Below are positions 1 to 9,270 of a stretch of DNA of 50,544 nt, in pieces. A program made the position numbers and the translations under genes. Positions within the stretch are counted from its first letter, which is position 1. Every line of letters starts with the position of its first letter. The stretch covers positions 1-50,544 of the forward strand of contig JAQBNZ010000240.1 of NCBI GenBank assembly GCA_028288285.1. Reading direction: 5' to 3'. This DNA is from Mucilaginibacter sp. (GTDB lineage: Bacteria; Bacteroidota; Bacteroidia; Sphingobacteriales; Sphingobacteriaceae). Below the pieces are notes generated by a model that searched no databases, had not been told where the DNA came from, and saw only the letters and a list, made by a program, of their open reading frames with translations.

Positions 1-988
1 GTACCTTACGTACACCTACTTCTTTTGCACGGTTAACAGCCTGTGCAGTGGCCAGGTTTATAAAGTTTACGCAGGCAATAACCAAAATAAATAAAGCTAT
101 CATCCACAGCATTTTAATCATTTGCGGGGTGATGGATTTGTTTGAATAGTTACCTGTTTTACCATCAAGATGTACATTAGCTAATGCCTGTGTTATTTCG
201 CTGTCTTTATTATCAGGCGTGTGGTTTCTTTTTACAAGGGCACGCAGCCTTTGGGTAAGGTGCGCCTCGGTAACATTTGGAGCTAATAACACATAACAGC
301 CAAAATTACTCCCGGTGCTATCCCAATCTTTTGATTTAAGTATATCTGCTGTAAAACCTGTCCCTAATGATATTACAACTTTTAGTTGAAAATCGGTGTT
401 TTTGGGCATGGATGCCAATATTCCGGTTACTTTTAATACATCTTTATTATTCCATTTAATGGTTTTACCCATAGCGGTTTTCCAGTCGCCAAAATATTTC
501 TCGGCAGTTTCTTTACTCAATAAAACCGTATTCGGGTCTTTTAATGATGTAGTAGTGCCTTCAAGTAACGGGAAATCAAATATTTTAAAGAATGCAGGAT
601 TGGTAGCAAATACACCTTCGGTTTCTTTAAATTTCTTCTCTATCTGCCCCTCGGCATTTAACACCTGTAACTGTTCGTCATTTTGATGATAGATAGGTGC
701 TACTTGCTCTATTTCCGGCATATCAGTTTTTAGCGACTGAGGTACGGCACGCGGTATACCCGATCCGTAGAAGATGTCTTTTGAATCGGCATGATGGTAC
801 TCTGTAAGCAACCGGTAAATCCTATCTTTCTTACTATGAAAAGTATCAAAGCCCGAATGAAACTGTATCAGCACAAAAATGACAAGACAAATAGCAATAC
901 CTGATCCTAAACCGATAATATTGATAAATGTGTACGATTTATGACGGGATACATTGCGCCAGGCGGTTTTAAATAAACTTTTTAACAT
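1..988 (-). CDS. ABC transporter permease, MacB/FtsX type (3' part outside window)
   Basis: This is the first 329 residues of an inner-membrane permease of the FtsX/MacB superfamily; the C-terminus lies beyond the window. The protein begins MLKSLFKTAWRNVSRHKSY, followed by a transmembrane helix at about residues 19-42. A long extracytoplasmic MacB-like periplasmic core domain follows, and near residue 300 a second hydrophobic segment (IALFILVIACVNFINLATAQ) begins the FtsX domain and ends in NRAKEVGVRK. Bacteroidota encode many such ~790-residue permeases with two MacB_PCD/FtsX halves, usually thought to work with an ATPase, a membrane-fusion protein and an outer-membrane factor in efflux or antimicrobial-peptide resistance. 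The 171-bp gap to the upstream gene contains a sigma-54-like promoter, so it is probably a separate transcription unit. Substrate cannot be told. Confidence 0.88.
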   Translation of the reverse strand, partial: MLKSLFKTAWRNVSRHKSYTFINIIGLGSGIAICLVIFVLIQFHSGFDTFHSKKDRIYRLLTEYHHADSKDIFYGSGIPRAVPQSLKTDMPEIEQVAPIYHQNDEQLQVLNAEGQIEKKFKETEGVFATNPAFFKIFDFPLLEGTTTSLKDPNTVLLSKETAEKYFGDWKTAMGKTIKWNNKDVLKVTGILASMPKNTDFQLKVVISLGTGFTADILKSKDWDSTGSNFGCYVLLAPNVTEAHLTQRLRALVKRNHTPDNKDSEITQALANVHLDGKTGNYSNKSITPQMIKMLWMIALFILVIACVNFINLATAQAVNRAKEVGVRKV

Positions 989-1034
989 AACAGGTTGGTT
1001 TAATTTGAGAGCTTTTTGAGGAACATACAAGTTG

Positions 1035-1051
1035 TTCAAAGCCAGTGCCAA
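1035..1051 (-). promoter_or_regulatory. Candidate sigma-54 (-24/-12) promoter of the ABC permease
   Basis: On the minus strand the sequence reads TTGGCACTGGCTTTGAA. It matches the sigma-54 consensus TGGCAC-N5-TTGC except that the -12 GC is GA. It lies about 47 bases upstream of the permease start codon and is preceded by an inverted repeat (1102-1139) at activator-site distance. The call rests on motif match and position only. Confidence 0.45.
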
Positions 1052-1101
1052 CCATAAAGTGTGCGTTTTAGCTACTGTTAAGCCATTTTAAGTTAGCTGG
1101 G

Positions 1102-1139
1102 TGTACGATAATGGACAGTCCTACGTACGCTTTCGTACA
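1102..1139 (-). promoter_or_regulatory. Inverted repeat, possible enhancer-binding-protein site
   Basis: TGTACGA (1102-1108) and TCGTACA (1133-1139) form a perfect 7-bp inverted repeat. Inside it are the smaller palindromes GGACAGTCC and GTACG-CTTT-CGTAC (1125-1138). It sits 50-90 bases upstream of the sigma-54-like element, the usual place for an upstream activator sequence. It could instead be part of the 3' end of the preceding transcript. Confidence 0.35.
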
Positions 1140-1159
1140 TGAAGAGCCATTACGCCTTG

Positions 1160-2710
1160 TTATTTCTTCCGGGTCCTATTCTCCAGCATAATGATGGGGC
1201 CGTGCATATCCCAGTTGGGTTTAAAACTCTTTTGATTGATAAGTTTATCGCCATAAATAGAGAAGTTGCCTAATATAATGTCCTGGTCACCATCGCCGTC
1301 AATGTCTGCTACTTCCATAGTTATCCATCTGCCATACTTGCTTATAGGTAACTCGTGCGCTTTAAATTTATCTGGACCGATTTGCTCCATGTAAGTAAAT
1401 CCTTCAGAAGGGTTATTTATAAAATCGGGGAAGAAGGCAATTGTGGCAATATCCATATCGCCATCGCCATCAAAATCTGCAGCCATGGCTTTTGAGGCAC
1501 CATTAATATGATAAAAGAAAGTTTGTTTGAACCGCCAGTTACCCTGATTGGTGAACACATACACTCCATGATAGGGTTTAAGTATGCTGGAGTAATCGTT
1601 ATTATCGCCGCAGGTATAAATAATGTCCTTTTTACCGTCATTGTTCATATCAACCAGCTGGAAACTATTGCTGCCATTTACCGGCGGAAAGCGCAACAGA
1701 CTCCGTGTAGTAAAGCCGCCTTTTTTATCGTTCAGGAACATCCAAACGCCCTCGTCGGCCTGTGCGAAAAGGCATAATACATCTAACCAGCCATCGTTGT
1801 TAAAATCACCTGTTTCCAACTGTATAGCCCCGGGCATAGCACGAATAATTTTTTTCTTAAATGAATGATTGGCCTGTTGCTGCACCAGGAACAAGCCACC
1901 AGTGTTATTGCCATAGCCACAAACAATATAATCAGTAAGTCCGTCTTTATTAAAATCACCCGCGACTGTTTGTACTGGCCTTGGCAGGCTATCCGTTATC
2001 CGGGTTGATGATGGGTTTTTAATACCGAATGTTATTTGCTCCATGCTCCCCTTTAAAAGATCATTAGGGGGCAGTACTCCTATGCAGGTAAATACACCTG
2101 CATTTTTACCATCGGCAGTTTTAAAGAAGTTAGCAGCCGTAACTGGTGATGACAATGTTTTTACCAGCCGGGCATTTAATTTATTATCCCAACTATAAAC
2201 ATTATTTCCAGCGTCTCCGGTATATAACTGCTTATCTAAAGAGTTAAACTTAATCATGCTGGTCATGGCAGGCGAGCCGTTCTTAAATACCTTTGCAGGA
2301 AGTTTTAAAGTAAATATTGCCCAGTCTTTTACAGGATATTGTTTAGGTATGGTTAGTTTTTTTGGAGCGGTAGTACTGTAATATTTAATGATCTTATTCC
2401 AGTCATCCAAACTGATCTGTGAGTGGGTATCCATGTAATACGTGCCCATCTCTTGTTGTATACCCAGTTTACCCGCCATAACGGGCAGCACGCCATGTTC
2501 CCAGGTAGTTTTATCCAGTAACGCAGGTTCGGGGTATTGGTGGCAGCTTACGCAGTACTTTTTTGAAAGCGCTTTACCTTCAGCTGCTATATTTTCGGCT
2601 TTTTGTGTTTTACTTTCGCCACAACTGTTAAGCATAAAAATTGCCGCAGTTGTTACTGCGGCAATTAAAAGCGCTAAAACATTGGCTGATAACCTGGATT
2701 TATTTAGCAT
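1160..2710 (-). CDS. Cytochrome c-like / VCBS-repeat lipoprotein (copy 2)
   Basis: This 516-residue protein has a lipoprotein signal peptide ending in the lipobox MLNSC (Cys30). A c-type heme motif CVSCH follows at residues 53-57, with a candidate axial Met at 78 in LPVMAGKLGI and an aromatic helix around 100-117, so a small mono-heme domain is likely. The rest is a beta-propeller-like region with five calcium-loop motifs of the form DxDxDGxxD (for example DFNKDGLTD, DFNNDGWLD, DFDGDGDMD and DIDGDGDQD), as in FG-GAP/VCBS proteins. It is a clear paralogue of the gene immediately upstream, 28 bases away, and ends the operon that contains the haloperoxidase-type gene. An electron-transfer role at the outer membrane or cell surface is inferred; no substrate can be named. 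Confidence 0.82.
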   Translation of the reverse strand: MLNKSRLSANVLALLIAAVTTAAIFMLNSCGESKTQKAENIAAEGKALSKKYCVSCHQYPEPALLDKTTWEHGVLPVMAGKLGIQQEMGTYYMDTHSQISLDDWNKIIKYYSTTAPKKLTIPKQYPVKDWAIFTLKLPAKVFKNGSPAMTSMIKFNSLDKQLYTGDAGNNVYSWDNKLNARLVKTLSSPVTAANFFKTADGKNAGVFTCIGVLPPNDLLKGSMEQITFGIKNPSSTRITDSLPRPVQTVAGDFNKDGLTDYIVCGYGNNTGGLFLVQQQANHSFKKKIIRAMPGAIQLETGDFNNDGWLDVLCLFAQADEGVWMFLNDKKGGFTTRSLLRFPPVNGSNSFQLVDMNNDGKKDIIYTCGDNNDYSSILKPYHGVYVFTNQGNWRFKQTFFYHINGASKAMAADFDGDGDMDIATIAFFPDFINNPSEGFTYMEQIGPDKFKAHELPISKYGRWITMEVADIDGDGDQDIILGNFSIYGDKLINQKSFKPNWDMHGPIIMLENRTRKK

Positions 2711-2738
2711 TAATCTTTAACTCGATATCATGAAAATA

Positions 2739-4301
2739 CTATTTTTTTGCATTGTTCAAAAGCACTATAAATGGCGTATGCTCATCCCAATTTGGTGTAA
2801 AGTTAGGTTGAAACAATAGCCCGCTCGCATAATTGCCTAAAATAATATCAGGTTTGCCATCATTGTTATGATCTGTAACCTCCATTGACATCCATCTGCC
2901 ATACTCACTTACCGGCACAGCATGCGCTTTAAAATTCATAGGCTTATCCTGCTCAAAATAAATAAACTCCTCGGCTGGTTTATTTTTCATATCGGCAAAA
3001 AAGGCAATTGTAGCTATATCCAAATCGCCATCCTTATCAAAATCAGTAGCTATGGCTTTAGTACAACCGTTTATTGGGTAAAACCAGGTTTGTTTAAATT
3101 TAAAATCGCCCAGGTTTTTATAGATGTATAAACCATGGTAAGGTTTTAATATCCTCGAATCGCGGTAATTATAGCCGCAGGTATATATTAAATCAAGGTT
3201 GCCATCGTGGTCAATATCTGTTAGCTGAAAACTGGTTGAACCGTATACCGGTGGAAAAGTCAACAACTCTTTTGATGTGAAGCCCCCTTTATGGTCGTTC
3301 AAAAACAGTGATAAACCTTCATTATTAACACCAAACAACACCATCAGATCTGGCCAGCCATCTTTATTATAATCACCTGTTACCGCCTGCACTGCTCCCG
3401 GCCTATCAGTAATAGTAAATTGCTTATATGATTTACGATCAGCAGTTGGTTTTAGCAGGAATACGCCACCTTTTAAATTTCCCTGCCCACATACTACAAT
3501 TTCGTTTGTACCATCTTTATCAAAATCAGCATTAAGGGTTTGTACAGGTCGCGGAAGATCTGATGCAACTTCTGTTAACTGCTGACTTTTACCACCTGTT
3601 AAACTCAAATTGAATATCCTGCCATTTGGAAAGTCGATAGGATCTAACCTGCCTATACATGATATGATTGCCTGTTCGGCACCTGTTGCATCTTTTATAA
3701 AATCGGCATTTACTGCTGCTGATGGCAACCTGGTTTGATTGCTTATTTTAAGGTCTTTGCTCCACTCTGTTAAAAACCCTGATACTACATCTCCTGTATA
3801 TAACTTACCCGTAGTTGGGCTTGAAGCAACCATAGTAGTAAAGCATATATCGTTAACCTTGGCCGGTTTAATTAAGCTGAAGCCAGCCCAGTCATTTAAT
3901 AAAGGCGACGGTGCTTTTGCAGGCATTAACGAATCGGGAGCTAACTTTTTATAGTAAGTAACTATACTCTGCCATTCTAAAAGAGACAAACCGGCAGTGT
4001 CTTTTTCTGATTTATAGTAATCTGCTCCATAGGTTGATATTCCTAAGAACCGGGCCATTGCAGGTAAAGCGTGCACTGTCCAAACTGTTTTTGTAAGCGC
4101 GTTTACAGGCACAAGTGAATGGCATTTTGTGCAATGCAGCTGTATCAGGTTTTTACCATCTGCTAAAGTATCGCCGGTTAATTGATAAGCATCTGTGGTT
4201 GATGTTTTACTTTTACAGCCATTGAACAATGTACTTGCCGATAGCAATAAAACAAATGATAGTATAGATGATGTAAATAAAAAAGTTCTATTCGGTTTCA
4301 T
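2739..4301 (-). CDS. Cytochrome c-like / VCBS-repeat lipoprotein (copy 1)
   Basis: This 520-residue protein has the same architecture as its downstream neighbour. The lipobox is LFNGC (Cys29), and the heme motif CTKCH lies at residues 57-61. A candidate Met ligand (82) in LPAMARFLGI has the same His-to-Met spacing of 21 residues as in the paralogue. An aromatic helix and then five VCBS-type calcium loops follow (DFDKDGTNE, DYNKDGWPD, DIDHDGNLD, DFDKDGDLD, DHNNDGKPD). Segments such as GAVQAVTGDYNKDGWPD and ILKPYHGLY recur nearly unchanged in the neighbour, so the pair arose by tandem duplication. It lies 26 bases downstream of the haloperoxidase-type gene, which suggests cotranscription. An exported redox lipoprotein is well supported; partner and substrate are unknown. 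Confidence 0.83.
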   Translation of the reverse strand: MKPNRTFLFTSSILSFVLLLSASTLFNGCKSKTSTTDAYQLTGDTLADGKNLIQLHCTKCHSLVPVNALTKTVWTVHALPAMARFLGISTYGADYYKSEKDTAGLSLLEWQSIVTYYKKLAPDSLMPAKAPSPLLNDWAGFSLIKPAKVNDICFTTMVASSPTTGKLYTGDVVSGFLTEWSKDLKISNQTRLPSAAVNADFIKDATGAEQAIISCIGRLDPIDFPNGRIFNLSLTGGKSQQLTEVASDLPRPVQTLNADFDKDGTNEIVVCGQGNLKGGVFLLKPTADRKSYKQFTITDRPGAVQAVTGDYNKDGWPDLMVLFGVNNEGLSLFLNDHKGGFTSKELLTFPPVYGSTSFQLTDIDHDGNLDLIYTCGYNYRDSRILKPYHGLYIYKNLGDFKFKQTWFYPINGCTKAIATDFDKDGDLDIATIAFFADMKNKPAEEFIYFEQDKPMNFKAHAVPVSEYGRWMSMEVTDHNNDGKPDIILGNYASGLLFQPNFTPNWDEHTPFIVLLNNAKK

Positions 4302-4327
4302 AAAACATTAATACTTGTGTTATTATT

Positions 4328-5647
4328 TTAGTTCTGCAATTTTAGTTTGTTCCAAATATATTCGCCTATTTGCCTGCCCTGTTTGGCACCGGCATCTACG
4401 CTTATTTTGTAATGTAATCCGCCGTAGTACCTGCTTATAGAGGTTTCATCGGCTGCCTTAAAAAACGAGTCGAAATGACGCTGCATGCCAATATAACGCA
4501 AATCGCTTGTATCCATGTATTCAAAGTTATCTCCAAAAAGATGGGTTAAAATAACTGCTGATGCACCACTAATATCGCTATGCCCACTTGGATATTCAGG
4601 AAACGGTGGTGTTTGCAATAAAGGCAGCCAGTTATGGTCTATCTTATCGTTAATAACAGTAACCGGTCTTATATATTGCGTAGTATATTTAACCTGCCAG
4701 CCGCAAATAAAGGCGTCATATAAAGCAATTGATGTTAGTGCATATGCCTGTGCAGCTTTAACAGCATTGGCCTTAGTTTTTTTACAGGCAATAGCAGTAA
4801 TACCTATCCAGTGCCCACCCGGTGTGATCTTTTTATTTACAAACATCATATGGCCACTGTGCTGTATAACAAAAGGATTATCATCCCAAAACTTGGCTAT
4901 GGTAATTTGCTCTTTTGTATTGTTTTTGCTTTGATTGTATACTGCAATGTTTTGTTTAAAGTACTCGCTATTTTTGTCATTACTAAATGGCGGTGGCGGT
5001 GGCAAGGCAAAATCTGAAGATGATTTTACGGCGAACGTTTCCATTGTACCCCAGCAAAATTCAACACCGTCCAGATAATCTGGTGGGGTTGGGCGCCATT
5101 TTCCGTCATCATTCGTACCTAGGAAACGGGGTTTGCCCCTTGTTTGCGGGTAATTATCAAACGCGGCCCTGCCTAATATGGCTTTACCCATTTTTTCGCC
5201 AAAATCCATTGAACGTACATAAGTGGAATCGTCCAGGTTATCCTGGTACATAGCAAACACCTTGTTCTCGTATTTTTTTAGCGTATCAACAGAAAAGGTT
5301 ACTTTATGCGCTACTGTAAAAAATGCTTTTGTAGCAGCCAGCGCGAAGTTGTACTTTTTACCTTTTTGAGGCTGAGGCAACGGTTTAAAGCCATTTAGCT
5401 GGCTCACAATTGAATTGTATTTTGGATCAGCAAAACGCATAGCCTCATAAGCAGCAAGTGATGTATACCCATAAATACGGCTCGCAACCGGCGGACTGAA
5501 CACATCATAAATAATAACCTGCGTAAGCTGGTCAACATTTTCATGCAAAACCTCGGCATCGCTTAGCAGTTTGGTTTTATTTTTTTGTTTGCAACTTACA
5601 ACAACCAATATAAAGGCAGCAGCAAGTAATATCTTAAAGTATTTCAT
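4328..5647 (-). CDS. Vanadium-dependent haloperoxidase / PAP2-superfamily lipoprotein
   Basis: The 439-residue product carries the complete active-site signature shared by vanadium haloperoxidases and PAP2 phosphatases: K320-x6-R327-P328, then PSGH at 353-356, then SR-x5-H at 405-412 (SRYYGGLH). These residues bind vanadate, or phosphate in the phosphatases. Length and all-helical character fit bacterial haloperoxidase-like proteins better than small membrane PAP2 enzymes. A lipoprotein signal ends at VVSC (Cys19), so the enzyme is exported and membrane-anchored. A run of five prolines occurs at 216-220. The chosen ATG avoids a TTG-initiated extension of five residues. It lies 22 bases after the double-propeller gene and 26 before the heme/VCBS genes. 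Oxidation of halide versus phosphatase action cannot be decided from sequence alone. Confidence 0.85.
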   Translation of the reverse strand: MKYFKILLAAAFILVVVSCKQKNKTKLLSDAEVLHENVDQLTQVIIYDVFSPPVASRIYGYTSLAAYEAMRFADPKYNSIVSQLNGFKPLPQPQKGKKYNFALAATKAFFTVAHKVTFSVDTLKKYENKVFAMYQDNLDDSTYVRSMDFGEKMGKAILGRAAFDNYPQTRGKPRFLGTNDDGKWRPTPPDYLDGVEFCWGTMETFAVKSSSDFALPPPPPFSNDKNSEYFKQNIAVYNQSKNNTKEQITIAKFWDDNPFVIQHSGHMMFVNKKITPGGHWIGITAIACKKTKANAVKAAQAYALTSIALYDAFICGWQVKYTTQYIRPVTVINDKIDHNWLPLLQTPPFPEYPSGHSDISGASAVILTHLFGDNFEYMDTSDLRYIGMQRHFDSFFKAADETSISRYYGGLHYKISVDAGAKQGRQIGEYIWNKLKLQN

Positions 5648-5669
5648 AATTGGGTTGGGCAATATAATA

Positions 5670-8600
5670 TTAATTTAAAGGTATACTCCTTGTATGCCCA
5701 TAATTATCAGTAACAGTTACGGATGCCATTGCCGGATCAATATTAAAGAACCTGGCCGATTGCGATAAGAAAGATCCGCCGTTATAAAATTCCTGTTTGG
5801 CTGTTTTTCCATTTTTATACTTTATATGAGCAAACATATCTAATGGCTGCAGTTTAACTGTGCGGACTGGTTTCTTTAATTCAAATACCTTAATAGCATC
5901 TTTATATTGGGTAGCAGCCAACATGTATTGGCCCTTAGCACCCCGTAGTTTAACCAGCGCCTTACCATTGCCGGGGATATAAATTCCGCTTTGCTGTATG
6001 GTTAATGGCTTAAAGTTACCCTTACCATCACCTTTCAGCATTAAGCCATTAAAGGCATCATACCTGCCTGTGCTTACTTCGGTACCATAATCATTACCGT
6101 TTAGGGCTACGTCAAGGTTGCCATCGCCATCAAAATCATCTACTACCATTCCGGCTAATTGAGATATCTGTGCTTGCTCGGGCAGTGGCATCATGGTAAA
6201 TTTGCCTTTACCATCATTACGCAGGTAGCATGATAGCAATGTATTTACCTTTAATCTTAAAGCTCCTTTACGCATTTCGGGCGTAAGCACACTATCCATG
6301 GTTGCTACGGCGTATGATTTGTAATTTTGATATTTTACACGCATGCTAATAACCTGTTTAACCACATCATCGCGTGTGTGGGCCGGAAACTCCTGCATCA
6401 CTCCCTTCTTGTCTTTTAAAAACACCGATGGGAATGCATCATAGCTATTATTATTGTCAAAATCTTTTGCGGTTATATACATCGGATATTGGTCTGTAGC
6501 TTTGTAGAAGGTATTTAAACCTGTGTTACCTACTATGTAATCAATATCGCCGTCATTATCAAAATCGGCACCTGTAATGGTGTTCCACCAACCTAATTGA
6601 TTGGCAACGCCGGCAGTGCTGGTAACGTTTTTAAATGTGCCATGATCGTTCTTTAAGAATGTGACAGGCATCCACTCGCCGGTAATTACCAAGTCAGGCC
6701 AGCCATCGTTATCATAATCCGTAAAAGCGGCATCGCACACTAAACCAATATTGGTAAGAGCCTTTGCTACGGTTGGGGTTACATCAGTAAATTTGATGTG
6801 CCCGTTCTTGCTATCGTTACGTAAAATAAAACTTGATACCGGTTTGGGATAGTTCCAGGGCTCTACCCTGCCGGATACGAACAGATCAAGTGAGCCATCT
6901 TTATTATAATCAACAGCTTTAACGCACAACTTACTGGTGAAATTGGCCGGTAAAGCATCAGGCTGTAAGGTAAAGTTGCCTTTACCATCATTCATATAAA
7001 CCCTATCCTGGTATGATTTTGAGCCGGGCTCCTGTTCATAACCGCCGCTTGCCGCGTACAGGTCAAGGTCGCCATCACCATCAGCATCAAACAACAGCAG
7101 GCCTTCGTCTTTAAACTTATCTGAAGCTGTTGCAGATGTTACCATGTTCCGTTGTATGAACTTACCGCTTGCCTTCTGCAAAAACAATTGTGCCGGATAT
7201 TTTGATGTACCGCCTACAACCATATCATCAAAGCCATTACCATCAACATCGCCTACGGCAACTGCGGGCGAGTATTCTGATAATTTATGAGGAATGAGCT
7301 TTTGCACATTAAAATCAACAAAATCATCTGATTTATGGATGTAATTTATGCCTACAGCTTTGGTAACCTCTGTAAATAACGATTGTGTATTTATTTTTGG
7401 CCCATCAAAACTGTAGTTGCTATGTGCATTGTTAATATCCACTTTAAGTGTTTGATCGGCTTTGACATTATGCAGGGTTTGCTGTTTTCCGTTTTGCCAT
7501 TTTATAACTACCGAATCTAATTTAGTAACCTTACCCAAGCCAAAATTGGCAATGTTTTGTATGGTTGATAAATATCCCCTGAACGGTGTATTCTCATACA
7601 CCTGGTGTTTACCATGGTCATAATAAATATCGGCCCAGGCACCTATGCCATCCTTATTTTGCTCTGATCCTTTAAATTGGATATGCAGATAATGGTTATT
7701 TCCTTTATCCTTGTCTCTTAAAGTATTCCTGTAGATGTATGCCTCATCATCAATATTGTTAATGATCATATCCATTGCGCCATCGTTATCCAGATCGGCA
7801 TAGGCGGCACCATTTGAGAATGAAGGGACATTTAAACCCCAGTTTTTTGTTACGTCCTCAAACTGCAGTGTACCGCTGTTACGGAATGCATAATTAGGAA
7901 TCTTAACAATAGGTATTTGATCAAGCACTTGTTTTTTGGTTGCTATCGCATATGATTCATTCCTGAAAATTATAAAATCATGATCGGTAACATCACGCGG
8001 ATAACCATTTGTTACTATAATATCCCTAAAACCATCATTGTCAAAATCGGTTATCATAGGCCCCCAGCTCCAGTCGGTTTGTGCTACGCCACTTAAAAAT
8101 GAAATTTCGCTAAATATTGGCGCACCTATAGAATCATTCTGACCTAAACGCGGCCCCTGATTTAGCTGCAACGTATTATGATTATATTGGTATTGATAAC
8201 CGTATTGATCAAAGTTTTGATATAACTGGTAGGATGTACCTGGCATAAACATTTTTTTACGGTAGTTATCCTCCGGGTCCATATCCAATTCAAAAACATC
8301 GGCAAGGCCATCATTATTAATATCCTGAATATCCTGACCCATTGCACTTGTGGCGGTATGCTTAAAGTATTCCTGTGTACGATCTGTAAAAGTACCGTCG
8401 TGATTGTTGATGTATAAGATGTTGCTCGGTAAAAAATCGTTAGTAACATATATATCTTTCCAACCATCGCGATTTATATCTGCAATGCTGGCAGCATGGC
8501 CATACCCTTCAATAAGGATACCGGCTTCTTTAGATACATTTGTATAAACTCCATGCTTTAAAGCCGGGTTATAATCGTTACGGTAAAGCCTGCCTGTGCT

Positions 8601-9242
8601 TTTCGCTGAACCATCTTTAAGTATGGGCCTGAAAGAGCTTGTATTATCTGTTGATTGTGCCTCGTTAACGGTGAGATACATATCCAGGTCACCATCATTA
8701 TCATAATCAAAAAATGATGCCATGGTAGAGTGTATATTAATATTCAATCCATATTCCTGTGCGGCTTCTTTAAAATGCGGAATGCCATCTTTATCAGGCC
8801 CCTGATTAATATATAACAGGTTCATGCGCTTAACAGGATTGTTTAAAAGAGTATTACATACGTATATATCCTTTAATCCGTCGTTATTAATATCAAAAAC
8901 GGCTACTCCCCTGCCCCAGCCGCCTTTGCCCGCTACTCCGGCCTTTTCGGTAACATCATCAAATTTCAAATTTCCTTTATTGATGTATAAACGGTTAGAT
9001 ACCGCGTTGCCAATAAAGTAAATATCCTGCAGGCCATCATTATTAAAATCGCCTACACCAACGCCGCCGCCGTTATATATGTTAAGCATATCCAGCGGGT
9101 TGATAGAATCGTTCTCAACTATCTCATTATTAAAGTGAATATTAGAGTGCGACGAAGAAACCTTTTCAAAAAGGGTTGCTTTTTTACACGAATAAGCAAA
9201 TAGCGCAATAGCGATCAAAAAGGGGTATTTTAAAGCTCTCAT
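5670..9242 (-). CDS. Double beta-propeller VCBS/FG-GAP lipoprotein with central ASPIC/UnbV domain
   Basis: The 1190-residue protein starts with a lipoprotein signal (lipobox AYSC, Cys19). An N-terminal region carries seven DxDxDGxxD loops (first DFNNDGLQD, last DLDNDGAMD), consistent with a seven-bladed propeller. A segment at about 525-602 (GIGAWADIYY through NGKQQTLHNVKADQTLKVD) matches the ASPIC/UnbV domain found in CRTAC1-type proteins. A second region then has six more loops (DVDGNGFDD to DFDGDGNLD) plus one degenerate one. Such proteins are surface adhesion or scaffold proteins with poorly known ligands, and they are often encoded beside SusCD pairs in Bacteroidota. It follows SusD across a terminator-like hairpin and has its own -7 element, so it may be expressed at a different level from SusCD. 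A calcium-stabilised, surface-exposed position is inferred. Confidence 0.88.
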   Translation of the reverse strand: MRALKYPFLIAIALFAYSCKKATLFEKVSSSHSNIHFNNEIVENDSINPLDMLNIYNGGGVGVGDFNNDGLQDIYFIGNAVSNRLYINKGNLKFDDVTEKAGVAGKGGWGRGVAVFDINNDGLKDIYVCNTLLNNPVKRMNLLYINQGPDKDGIPHFKEAAQEYGLNINIHSTMASFFDYDNDGDLDMYLTVNEAQSTDNTSSFRPILKDGSAKSTGRLYRNDYNPALKHGVYTNVSKEAGILIEGYGHAASIADINRDGWKDIYVTNDFLPSNILYINNHDGTFTDRTQEYFKHTATSAMGQDIQDINNDGLADVFELDMDPEDNYRKKMFMPGTSYQLYQNFDQYGYQYQYNHNTLQLNQGPRLGQNDSIGAPIFSEISFLSGVAQTDWSWGPMITDFDNDGFRDIIVTNGYPRDVTDHDFIIFRNESYAIATKKQVLDQIPIVKIPNYAFRNSGTLQFEDVTKNWGLNVPSFSNGAAYADLDNDGAMDMIINNIDDEAYIYRNTLRDKDKGNNHYLHIQFKGSEQNKDGIGAWADIYYDHGKHQVYENTPFRGYLSTIQNIANFGLGKVTKLDSVVIKWQNGKQQTLHNVKADQTLKVDINNAHSNYSFDGPKINTQSLFTEVTKAVGINYIHKSDDFVDFNVQKLIPHKLSEYSPAVAVGDVDGNGFDDMVVGGTSKYPAQLFLQKASGKFIQRNMVTSATASDKFKDEGLLLFDADGDGDLDLYAASGGYEQEPGSKSYQDRVYMNDGKGNFTLQPDALPANFTSKLCVKAVDYNKDGSLDLFVSGRVEPWNYPKPVSSFILRNDSKNGHIKFTDVTPTVAKALTNIGLVCDAAFTDYDNDGWPDLVITGEWMPVTFLKNDHGTFKNVTSTAGVANQLGWWNTITGADFDNDGDIDYIVGNTGLNTFYKATDQYPMYITAKDFDNNNSYDAFPSVFLKDKKGVMQEFPAHTRDDVVKQVISMRVKYQNYKSYAVATMDSVLTPEMRKGALRLKVNTLLSCYLRNDGKGKFTMMPLPEQAQISQLAGMVVDDFDGDGNLDVALNGNDYGTEVSTGRYDAFNGLMLKGDGKGNFKPLTIQQSGIYIPGNGKALVKLRGAKGQYMLAATQYKDAIKVFELKKPVRTVKLQPLDMFAHIKYKNGKTAKQEFYNGGSFLSQSARFFNIDPAMASVTVTDNYGHTRSIPLN

Positions 9243-9258
9243 TACAATAGGTCTGAAA

Positions 9259-9266
9259 CAAATATA
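9259..9266 (-). promoter_or_regulatory. Candidate Bacteroidota -7 promoter element (TATATTTG)
   Basis: The minus strand reads TATATTTG, a full match to the Bacteroidota -7 consensus TAnnTTTG, 16 bases upstream of the double-propeller start codon. A clear -33 TTTG was not found. It sits just after the hairpin that follows susD, so it could restart transcription there. Confidence 0.42.
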
Positions 9267-9270
9267 TAAT

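Noticed and set aside
5648..5662. TTG start adding five residues to the haloperoxidase-type protein
   Set aside because: The ATG at 5647 begins directly with a normal lipoprotein signal; the extension adds a proline-rich N-terminus.
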